From Alphaproteobacteria bacterium SO-S41 (GTDB lineage: Bacteria > Pseudomonadota > Alphaproteobacteria > Micropepsales > Micropepsaceae), in NCBI GenBank assembly GCA_019670725.1, contig AP024629.1, positions 124,001 to 188,000 on the forward strand: a stretch of 64,000 nt of DNA, given 5' to 3'. Below, one piece after another: positions 52,770 to 60,010 of the stretch. The position numbers and the translations under genes are program-made. The notes beneath the pieces were generated by a model. The model was not told the DNA's origin. It did not search any database and saw nothing but the letters and a program-made list of their open reading frames with translations. The number at the start of each line of letters is the position of its first letter. Position 1 is the first letter of the stretch.

Positions 52770-52809
52770 GTTAGAACGGGTGGCTGTGTAATTTTACACC
52801 CGTTCTAAC
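52770..52809. promoter_or_regulatory. large palindromic operator of AbrB-Doc module 2
   Basis: A perfect 13-bp inverted repeat GTTAGAACGGGTG / CACCCGTTCTAAC (52770-52782 and 52797-52809) encloses a second palindrome GTGTAA-TT-TTACAC. It ends 14 bp before the antitoxin ATG and is the obvious autoregulatory site; it could also terminate module 1 transcripts. Confidence 0.75.
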
Positions 52810-52823
52810 CGCGTGAGACTGTC

Positions 52824-53048
52824 ATGACCCAGCTTAAAGTGACTCAGATCGGCAATTCACTGGGCGTCATCCTGCCCAAGGATGTCGCGGCCAAATTGAA
52901 GGTGGAAAAAGGCGACACGCTGTTCGCCACCGAAACCGCCGATGGCATCGCCCTGTCGCCTTACGACAAAGCCTTCGACGACCAGATGACGGTCATGCGG
53001 CAGGTCATGAAGAAGCGCCGCGCAGCGCTGCGCGAGCTCGCCAAGTGA
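52824..53048 (+). CDS. AbrB/MazE-family antitoxin, module 2
   Basis: 74 residues. LKVTQIGNSLGVILPKDVAAKLKVEKGDTL is the AbrB-type DNA-binding hairpin; the C-terminal helix (FDDQMTVMRQVMKKRRAALREL) should neutralise the toxin. It overlaps the toxin start (GTGA), the usual translational coupling. Likely represses its own operon through the palindrome at 52770-52809. Confidence 0.88.
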   Translation: MTQLKVTQIGNSLGVILPKDVAAKLKVEKGDTLFATETADGIALSPYDKAFDDQMTVMRQVMKKRRAALRELAK

Positions 53049-53428
53049 CCTGGACGTGGCTGAACAAGCGCGCACTGATCGCGGCGCATGATGAGCAGAT
53101 CGCCGAGCATGGTGGGGCCAGCGGCCTGCGCGATGACGGGTTGCTGGACTCGGCTCTGGCCCGGCCTGAAAACCTGGCGGCATATGGGGAGCCGGACGTG
53201 TTCGAGCTGGCTGCGGCTTATGCCTTCGGGCTGGCGCGAAACCATCCCTTTGTGGACGGCAACAAGCGGATCGCGGGTATCGCTGCGGAAACCTTTCTAG
53301 CGCTGCACGGCTTCAGCCTGGAGGCCGACGACGCCGATTTCGTGCTGACGATCCTGAGCCTTGCTGCCGGGGACCTGGCCGAGGTCGAGCTGGCGGACTG
53401 GCTGCGCCTCAAGTCGCAGGCGCCATAG
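53045..53428 (+). CDS. Doc family toxin (death-on-curing), module 2
   Basis: 127 residues from GTG 53045. The complete Fic motif H67-P-F-V-D71-G-N-K-R75 is present, with the N-terminal LIAAHDEQIAEHGGASGLRDDGLLDSALARP typical of Doc. Family members phosphorylate EF-Tu and stop translation. An intact site and coupling to the antitoxin indicate an active module. hslU begins 38 bp downstream. Confidence 0.9.
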   Translation: MTWTWLNKRALIAAHDEQIAEHGGASGLRDDGLLDSALARPENLAAYGEPDVFELAAAYAFGLARNHPFVDGNKRIAGIAAETFLALHGFSLEADDADFVLTILSLAAGDLAEVELADWLRLKSQAP

Positions 53429-53466
53429 GCTTCCGTCGAAGGCGACGACCCCCTATCTGATGGGCC

Positions 53467-54777
53467 ATGACCCATTTCTCCCCCCGCGAGATCGTTTCGG
53501 AGCTTGATCGCTATATCGTTGGCCAGAGCGAGGCGAAGCGTGCCGTCGCGATCGCCCTGCGCAATCGCTGGCGCCGGCAGCAGCTGCCGGAGGCGCTGCG
53601 CCAAGAGGTGACGCCGAAGAACATCCTGATGATCGGGCCCACTGGCTGCGGCAAGACGGAGATCTCGCGGCGGCTGGCGCGCCTCGCCGAGGCGCCGTTC
53701 CTGAAGGTCGAGGCGACCAAGTTCACCGAGGTCGGCTATGTCGGCCGCGACGTCGAGCAGATCGTGCGCGACCTCGTGGAGATCGCGATCGGCCAGGTCC
53801 GCGAAACCCGCCGCAAGGATGTGCGGGTGCGGGCCGAACGAGCGGCGGAGGAACGCGTGCTGGAGGCGCTGGTCGGCGCCAACGCGTCCGAGGCGACCAA
53901 GGAAAGCTTCCGCAAAAAGCTGCGGGCTGGCGAGATGGACGACAAGGAGATCGAACTGGACCTCGCGCAGTCCGGCGGGGGCGGCATGCCGCTGTTCGAC
54001 ATTCCCGGCCAGCCCGGGTCGTCGGTCGGCCTCATCAACCTGCAGGAGACGCTCGGCAAGGCCTTCGGCGGCAACCGCAAGAAACGCCGGATCACGGTGA
54101 AGGAGAGCCATCCGCTGCTGATCGCCGAGGAAAGCGACAAGCTGCTCGATAATGACGAAGTGACCCGCGACGCGGTGAAGCTGACCGAGAATGACGGGAT
54201 CGTCTTCCTGGACGAGATCGACAAGATCTGCGCCCGCTCCGAGGCGCGGGGCGCGGATGTCAGCCGTGAGGGCGTGCAGCGCGATCTGCTGCCTCTGATC
54301 GAGGGCACGACGGTCACGACCAAGCACGGGCCGGTGAAAACCGACCATATTCTCTTCATCGCTTCGGGAGCGTTCCATTTCGCGAAGCCATCGGACCTAT
54401 TGCCGGAGCTGCAGGGGCGGCTGCCGATCCGCGTCGAGTTGGCGGGGCTGACGCGCGACGACATGCGGCGCATTCTGACTGAGCCGGAAGCGAGCCTCGT
54501 CACCCAGTACAGGGCGATGCTGGCGACCGAGAACGTGACGCTCGACTTCACGGAAGACGGCGTCGATGCGCTGGCCGATGTCGCGGCCGAGGTGAATGCG
54601 AGCGTCGAGAATATCGGCGCGCGCCGTCTGCAGACCGTGCTGGAGCGGGTGCTGGAGGAGGTGAGCTTCACCGCCGCCGACAAGACGGGCGAGACCGTCG
54701 TCATCGACGGCGCCTATGTGCGCGACAAGGTCGGCGCGCTCGCCAAGAACACGGACCTGTCGAAGTTCATTTTGTAG
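53467..54777 (+). CDS. hslU: ATP-dependent protease ATPase subunit HslU
   Basis: 436 residues. Walker A GPTGCGKT (57-64), Walker [10 protein letters not shown], the GYVGRDVE pore motif and the C-terminal LSKFIL that inserts into HslV to activate it. The I domain (about 110-240) is normal. It unfolds substrates for HslV. In most relatives it directly follows hslV; here two toxin-antitoxin modules separate them. Confidence 0.97.
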   Translation: MTHFSPREIVSELDRYIVGQSEAKRAVAIALRNRWRRQQLPEALRQEVTPKNILMIGPTGCGKTEISRRLARLAEAPFLKVEATKFTEVGYVGRDVEQIVRDLVEIAIGQVRETRRKDVRVRAERAAEERVLEALVGANASEATKESFRKKLRAGEMDDKEIELDLAQSGGGGMPLFDIPGQPGSSVGLINLQETLGKAFGGNRKKRRITVKESHPLLIAEESDKLLDNDEVTRDAVKLTENDGIVFLDEIDKICARSEARGADVSREGVQRDLLPLIEGTTVTTKHGPVKTDHILFIASGAFHFAKPSDLLPELQGRLPIRVELAGLTRDDMRRILTEPEASLVTQYRAMLATENVTLDFTEDGVDALADVAAEVNASVENIGARRLQTVLERVLEEVSFTAADKTGETVVIDGAYVRDKVGALAKNTDLSKFIL

Positions 54778-54812
54778 CGGGCGGCTCGACGTCGCTTACC
54801 CCCATTTTCAAT

Positions 54813-54894
54813 TGTCATTCCCGCGCAAGCGGGAATCCACCGCGCTGCGTGCGGTGCCCGACGCGCATGGATGCCTGCCTTCGCAGGCATGACA
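54813..54894. repeat. BIME-like paired palindrome after hslU
   Basis: Hairpins 54813-54839 (TTCCCGCGCAAGCGGGAA core) and 54868-54894 (GCCTGCCTTCGCAGGC core) in inverted orientation, bounded by TGTCAT and ATGACA. Same structure as 13361-13440 and 57682-57760. Confidence 0.8.
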
Positions 54895-54943
54895 AGGGTG
54901 GGGAGACCCTTCCGCGTCCCCGCGAAACGTGATGGGCTGGGAC

Positions 54944-56686
54944 ATGTTGCGCCGCGCCCTGCTTCTCTCCGCCCTTCTCCTCACCGCCTGCGGCGAGGCC
55001 GCGAAGACGCCGGGCGACACCGCCGCTGCACCAGCCGCCCCCGTCATCGAGGCCAAGCCCGCGCCCGACTGGAAGAGGGGCGCGATGGTCGCTGCCGCCA
55101 ATCCGCTGGCAGTCGAGGCGGGGCTTGCCGTGCTGCGCAAAGGCGGTTCGGCGGTCGATGCGGCGATTGCGGTGCAGACCGTGCTGGGGCTCGTCGAGCC
55201 GCAATCCTCCGGCCTCGGCGGCGGGGCGTTCCTGATTCACTACGACGCCGCGACCGGCGACGTCACCGCCTATGACGGCCGCGAGACGGCGCCCGCGGGC
55301 GCAACGCCGACCATGTTCCTGAATGCGGACGGGACGGCGGAGAATTTCCTCGCCGCCGTGCAGAGCGGCGATGCGGTGGGGACACCGGGCCTCATGTCGC
55401 TGCTGGCGCTGGCGCATGGGGATCACGGCAAACTGCCGCTCGGCGACGATGTCGCGGCGGCCGTGAAGCTGGCGGCCGACGGGTTTCCGGTGCCGGCGCG
55501 GATGGCGACGGTCATCCAGATGGCGGCAGGTTATGGCCCGATGCTGCCGGATGCTGCGGCCTATCTGATGCCGGACGGCGCACCGCTGGCGGCCGGTACG
55601 GTGATCAAGAACGCCGCCTATGCCGACACGTTGACGCGCTTCGCGGCGGAAGGGCCGAAGGGGTTCTATGAAGGCCCCGTCGCCGAGGCGATCGTCGCCG
55701 CCGTGCATCGCGGCAACAGGCCGGGGACGCTGAGCCTTGAGGATCTGAAGGGCTACAGCGCGCGGCGGCTGGAGCCGCTGTGCCGGACCTATCGCGCCGA
55801 TCTCGTCTGCGGCATGGGGCCGCCGTCGTCGGGCGGGCTTGGCGTGCTGGCGGCCCTTGGCATGCTGTCGCATTTCGACATGGCGGCGAACGGGCCGACC
55901 ACGGCGACGGGCTGGAACCTCTTCATCGAGGCGTCGCGCCTCGCTTATGCCGACCGCGACCTTTATGCCGCCGACGATCGTTTCGTCGCGGTGCCCATCG
56001 AGGGCATGCTCGACCCCGCCTATCTCGCCGACCGCGCCAAGTTGATCGTGCCCGACCATGCGATGGCGGACGCCCCGGCGGGTACGCCGCCCGGCGCGCC
56101 GAAGCGGGCGGCCGACCTGTCGGGCCGCTGGACCGGGACCAGCCATTTCGTCGTCGTCGACGCCAAAGGCAATGTCGTCTCGATGACGACGACGATCGAA
56201 GGGCCGTTCGGCGCGCAGCGCATGGCGGGCGGCTTCTTCCTCAACAACCAGATGACGGATTTTTCCTTCCTGCCGGTCGATGCGAAGGGCGTTGCCATCG
56301 CGAACGCCGTCGCACCGGGCAAGAAGCCGCGCTCGTCGATGGCGCCGACCATCATCTTCCGCGACGGACATTTCCGCCTCGCGGTCGGCTCGCCCGGCGG
56401 CAATGCGATTATCGCCTATGTGCTGAAAAGCATCGTCGGCATGGAGGATTGGGGCCTCAGCCCGCAGGACGCCGTCGCGCTGCCCAATGTCGTCGCGCGC
56501 GGCAAGCCGATCATCGAGGCGAGTTTCGATCCGGCGCTGCGCGCGCAGCTCGCCGCGATGGGCCAGCAGATCAGCGATGCGCGGGCCGGCGAGGCGTCGG
56601 GCCTGCACGCCGTGATGGTGATGCCCGACGGGCATCTCGCCGGCGGCGCCGATCCGCGCCGCGAGGGTGTGGCCGCCGCCCCCTGA
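54944..56686 (+). CDS. ggt: gamma-glutamyltransferase, lipoprotein
   Basis: 580 residues from ATG 54944 (54932 is also possible). Lipobox LLTAC near residue 17. The large subunit has VDAAIAVQTVLGLVEPQSSGLGGGAFLI; the autocleavage/nucleophile Thr is in TGTSHFVVVDAKGNVVSMT, and the small subunit has GGFFLNNQMTDFSF, SSMAPTIIF and GSPGGNAI. It hydrolyses or transfers gamma-glutamyl groups, mainly of glutathione, in the periplasm. The acidic linker after the lipidated Cys is normal. Confidence 0.92.
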   Translation: MLRRALLLSALLLTACGEAAKTPGDTAAAPAAPVIEAKPAPDWKRGAMVAAANPLAVEAGLAVLRKGGSAVDAAIAVQTVLGLVEPQSSGLGGGAFLIHYDAATGDVTAYDGRETAPAGATPTMFLNADGTAENFLAAVQSGDAVGTPGLMSLLALAHGDHGKLPLGDDVAAAVKLAADGFPVPARMATVIQMAAGYGPMLPDAAAYLMPDGAPLAAGTVIKNAAYADTLTRFAAEGPKGFYEGPVAEAIVAAVHRGNRPGTLSLEDLKGYSARRLEPLCRTYRADLVCGMGPPSSGGLGVLAALGMLSHFDMAANGPTTATGWNLFIEASRLAYADRDLYAADDRFVAVPIEGMLDPAYLADRAKLIVPDHAMADAPAGTPPGAPKRAADLSGRWTGTSHFVVVDAKGNVVSMTTTIEGPFGAQRMAGGFFLNNQMTDFSFLPVDAKGVAIANAVAPGKKPRSSMAPTIIFRDGHFRLAVGSPGGNAIIAYVLKSIVGMEDWGLSPQDAVALPNVVARGKPIIEASFDPALRAQLAAMGQQISDARAGEASGLHAVMVMPDGHLAGGADPRREGVAAAP

Positions 56687-56742
56687 CTCCGGCGTCAAGC
56701 GCGGTCTATAAAAGCCGCCAGACGATCCCATCGGAGACCGCC

Positions 56743-57150
56743 ATGATCGCGTTTGCCCTGGCCGCTGCGGCGACACTTGCGTCGCTGGATGCGAGCGCGT
56801 TCGACAACAAGGCCTGCAAGACCTTCCTGACGGGGACCTGGGACATGGCGGTCGCGACCGACAGCGCGCGCGGGGCGGGGCGGATCGCGACGCGGGCCAG
56901 CTATGGCGCGAACGGCGCGTTTGCCGCGACAGTCCGGGTCGAACCCGCGGACCTCGCGCCGACCGAGATGGCGCTGTCGGGAAGCTGGAGCGCAGCGCCA
57001 GGCCCCAGCACCGATAGCTGCCGGACGGACGTCACCGTCGACGGCCACGCCCCCGTTTCCGCGACGTTGATCGTGCTCGACGGCAATACGGTGCGCGACA
57101 CCAATGGCGGTGTCGCCACCCGCGTCACCGTGACGGCCACCGCCCCCTGA
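56743..57150 (+). CDS. small secreted protein, FDN-x2-CKxFLxGTW family, copy 1
   Basis: 135 residues from ATG 56743. Signal peptide MIAFALAAAATLASLDASA, then FDNKACKTFLTGTWDMAV. The rest is beta-rich with two cysteines and ends DTNGGVATRVTVTATAP. It is a paralogue of the next gene (FDNTTCKEFLAGTWEMS; SxxxGTWDAGPGPSxDxC). I do not recognise a named family; the GTW start and beta content are reminiscent of small lipocalin-like folds, but this is only a guess. Confidence 0.7.
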   Translation: MIAFALAAAATLASLDASAFDNKACKTFLTGTWDMAVATDSARGAGRIATRASYGANGAFAATVRVEPADLAPTEMALSGSWSAAPGPSTDSCRTDVTVDGHAPVSATLIVLDGNTVRDTNGGVATRVTVTATAP

Positions 57151-57246
57151 CGCCGCGCGAGGGGATCGGCTAGAACGTCGCCGCCCCGGGTTTCCCCACA
57201 GGACGCCGCCGGCCGGGGCCGCGCGTCCACCAAGCTGGAAACATCC

Positions 57247-57642
57247 ATGAAGAAGCTGCTTCTCGGCGCCGTCGCGGCGTTCGCCCTCGCCGCGCCCGCC
57301 GCGGCGTTCGACAATACGACCTGCAAGGAATTCCTGGCCGGCACCTGGGAGATGTCGATCGACCAGGACGCGGGCGGGCAGAAGGCCCATATCGACGTCC
57401 ATTCCGTCTACAATGAGGACGGCACGTTCGCGCAGACCATGAAGGTCACGGTCGGCGGCGCGGCGCAGCCGGACAACAGCCGCAAGGGCACGTGGGACGC
57501 CGGCCCAGGCCCGAGCGCGGATACCTGCGAAGCGACGCTGACGCCCGAGGGCTCGCCTGCCGACAAGGTCGTGCTGACCGTGGTCGACGACAATTCCGTT
57601 AAAGGCCCTGAAGGCCACATCTCGACCCGCGCCGCCGAGTAG
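57247..57642 (+). CDS. small secreted protein, FDN-x2-CKxFLxGTW family, copy 2
   Basis: 131 residues. Signal peptide MKKLLLGAVAAFALAAPAAA, then FDNTTCKEFLAGTWEMSIDQ and a beta-rich body (VHSVYNEDGTFAQTMKVTV, GTWDAGPGPSADTCEATLTP). The two cysteines align with those of copy 1, likely a disulfide. Tandem duplicate of the preceding gene, 96 bp apart. Function unknown. Confidence 0.72.
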   Translation: MKKLLLGAVAAFALAAPAAAFDNTTCKEFLAGTWEMSIDQDAGGQKAHIDVHSVYNEDGTFAQTMKVTVGGAAQPDNSRKGTWDAGPGPSADTCEATLTPEGSPADKVVLTVVDDNSVKGPEGHISTRAAE

Positions 57643-57681
57643 GGCGAGGCGTCTGGTCCGCCTTTGCTTTGATCTCCTGGA

Positions 57682-57760
57682 TGTCATTCCCGCGCAGGCG
57701 GGAAGCCACTTGGACGCTACCGCGCTTGAACGATGGATGCCTGCCTGCGCAGGCATGACA
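57682..57760. repeat. BIME-like paired palindrome
   Basis: Hairpins 57682-57708 (TTCCCGCGCAGGCGGGAA core) and 57734-57760 (GCCTGCCTGCGCAGGC core), inverted, bounded by TGTCAT / ATGACA. Third full copy in the window. Confidence 0.8.
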
Positions 57761-57803
57761 GGGTTGGGCTTGTCTTAAAGTCCAACGCGATCTTCAAAAC
57801 GAA

Positions 57804-57838
57804 AAAGGCCCGCGCCATCGGCGCGGGCCTTTCTTTTT
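57804..57838. terminator. strong terminator, likely bidirectional
   Basis: Stem AAAGGCCCGCGCC / GGCGCGGGCCTTT (13 bp) with loop ATC, followed by TCTTTTTT on the plus strand and preceded by an A-rich run that serves the minus strand. It lies between converging genes (57247-57642 and 57857-59902). Confidence 0.88.
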
Positions 57839-57856
57839 TGACGGTGAGCGCGCGGC

Positions 57857-59902
57857 TTACCAGATGTGAACGCGCTTCTCCGGGGCGATGTAGAGCTTCG
57901 CATCGGGCTGCACCGAGAACGCGGCGTACCATTCGTCCACGTTCGGCACCACGCCGTTGGTGCGGTATTGCGGCGGGCTGTGCGGGTCCGACAGGACCTG
58001 GTTGCGCAGCGACTCGTCGCGCTGGATCGAGCGCCACACCTGGGCGAAGCCCAGATAGAAGCGCTGCTCGCCCGTGAAGCCGTCGAGCACCGGCGGGGTC
58101 TTGCCGTCCAGCGAGGTCAGATAGGCCTCGTGCGCGACCGAGATGCCGCCGAGATCGCCGATGTTTTCGCCCATGGTGAGGTCGCCATTGACGTGGATGC
58201 CCGGCAGCGGCTCGAAGGCCGAGTACTGGGCGCCCAGCGCCTTGGTGCGCTCCTTGAAGCGGGCTTCATCTTCCGGCGTCCACCAGTTGCGGAGGTTGCC
58301 GGTGGCGTCGAACTTCGCGCCCTGGTCGTCGAAGCCATGGCCCATTTCATGGCCGATGACCGCGCCGATCGCGCCGTAGTTGATCGCCGGGTCGGCGCCC
58401 ATGTCGAAGAACGGCGCCTGGAGGATCGCGGCCGGGAACACGATCTCGTTGAAGATCGGGTTGTAATAGGCGTTGACCGTCTGGGGCGGCATGAACCACT
58501 CGTCCTTGTCGGTCGGCTTGTTCAGGCGCGCCACATCGCGGCGCCATTCATAGGCCGACGCGCGCTTGAGGTTGCCGAGGGCATCGCCCGCCTTCACCTC
58601 GAAGTCCGAATAGTCGCGCCACGTGTCGGGATAGCCGATCTTGACGCGGAAGGCGGCGAGCTTGGCGAGCGCCTGCTTCTTCGTCTCGGGGCTCATCCAG
58701 TCGAGCGCCGAGATGCGCTTGCCGTAGGCGGCGCGCAGGTTCTCGACCAGCTTCAGCATCTCCGACTTCGCTTCGGCGCTGAAGTAACGACCGACATAAA
58801 GCTCGCCGACGGCTTCGCCGAGCGTGCCGTTGACAGCCTGAATGCCGCGCTTCCAGCGCTGGCGCTTTTCCTTGGCGCCGGAAATCTTGCTGGAGAAGGC
58901 GAAGGCCTGGTCGTCAAACGCCGCCGGCAGCACCGCGGCATAGGTCTGCAGGTAGTGGAAGGTCATATAGGCCTTCCAGGTACCGACCGGGGTCTTCGAG
59001 AAGAGGGCGGCGAGCTTCTGCACCGCGTCCTTCTCGTTGACGATGAAGCGCTCGAAACCGCCGGGCAGGGTCATCGCGTCGAACGTCGCATCCCACGGGA
59101 AGCTGGGCGCGAAGGTCTTGAGCTGAGCCCGGGTCATCGGGTTGTAGGTCGCGTTCGGATCGCGGCGCTTGGCGAGTTCCCAGCTGTCCTTGGCGATCTG
59201 GGTCTCGACGGCGAGAATCGCCTTCGCGGCCTGCTTCGGCTGCGGATAGCCGGCGAGGGTCAGCATCTTCTCGATATGCGCGAGATAGGCGGCGCGGATG
59301 TCGGCGAACTGCTTGTCCTTGCGCAGATAATAGTCGCGGTCGGGCAGGCCGAGACCGGACTGCGTGACGTCGATCGTGTAGGCGTCGGGGTTCTTGGAAT
59401 CGAGACCGACGCCGAGGCCGACCGGGCCGCCGGGGAGGCCGGGCTGGGCCATCAGGACGGCGATGTCGGTGAGGGTCTTGGCATCGGCAATGGCGTCGAG
59501 ATCGGGCTTGGCGGGCGCGAGGCCGGCGGCTTCGATCGCGGTAGTGTCGACGAAGGCGTTATAGAAGTCGCCGACCTTCTGGCCCGCGGAGCCCGGCTCG
59601 TGGGTCTGCTTGGCGCTTTCCTCGATGGTCGCGCGGACGTCGGCTTCCGACTTGTCACGCAGCGCGTCGAACGAGCCGTAGCGCGACTTGTCGGCCGGCA
59701 TCACGGTCGTCTTGATCCAGGTGCCGTTGACGTATTTGAAGAAGTCGTCGCCGGGACGGACGGTGGTGTCCATCGTGGCGGTATCGAAGCCCCAGGTGCC
59801 GATCGTCGGCTTGACCGGAGCGGTCGAGGCGGACTGCATATTGGCGCAGGCTGCCAGAACAAGGAACGACGCGGCGAAGGCCGCGCGGCGAATGGACAAC
59901 AT
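57857..59902 (-). CDS. M13 family metallopeptidase (PepO/neprilysin-like), lipoprotein
   Basis: 681 residues. Lipobox LVLAAC near residue 19. The N-terminal domain has PGDDFFKYVNGTWIKTT; the zinc motif is HEMGH in AVIGHEMGHGFDDQGAKFD, the third ligand Glu is in GENIGDLGGISVA, and the C-terminal substrate Arg/His segment is QYRTNGVVPNVDEWYAAF. VNAYYNPIFNEIVFPAAILQ completes the S1' region. It is an envelope oligopeptidase of full family length. Confidence 0.94.
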   Translation of the reverse strand: MLSIRRAAFAASFLVLAACANMQSASTAPVKPTIGTWGFDTATMDTTVRPGDDFFKYVNGTWIKTTVMPADKSRYGSFDALRDKSEADVRATIEESAKQTHEPGSAGQKVGDFYNAFVDTTAIEAAGLAPAKPDLDAIADAKTLTDIAVLMAQPGLPGGPVGLGVGLDSKNPDAYTIDVTQSGLGLPDRDYYLRKDKQFADIRAAYLAHIEKMLTLAGYPQPKQAAKAILAVETQIAKDSWELAKRRDPNATYNPMTRAQLKTFAPSFPWDATFDAMTLPGGFERFIVNEKDAVQKLAALFSKTPVGTWKAYMTFHYLQTYAAVLPAAFDDQAFAFSSKISGAKEKRQRWKRGIQAVNGTLGEAVGELYVGRYFSAEAKSEMLKLVENLRAAYGKRISALDWMSPETKKQALAKLAAFRVKIGYPDTWRDYSDFEVKAGDALGNLKRASAYEWRRDVARLNKPTDKDEWFMPPQTVNAYYNPIFNEIVFPAAILQAPFFDMGADPAINYGAIGAVIGHEMGHGFDDQGAKFDATGNLRNWWTPEDEARFKERTKALGAQYSAFEPLPGIHVNGDLTMGENIGDLGGISVAHEAYLTSLDGKTPPVLDGFTGEQRFYLGFAQVWRSIQRDESLRNQVLSDPHSPPQYRTNGVVPNVDEWYAAFSVQPDAKLYIAPEKRVHIW

Positions 59903-60010
59903 CTGTTTGGGATCCCCCGAGCGAGTTTGGACAACCGTCTAGACCCGTCCCGACGGGAATCAAAGCCCATCGCTCCGTGCACAGATCACACTGGCGCGAG
60001 AATCCTGACG

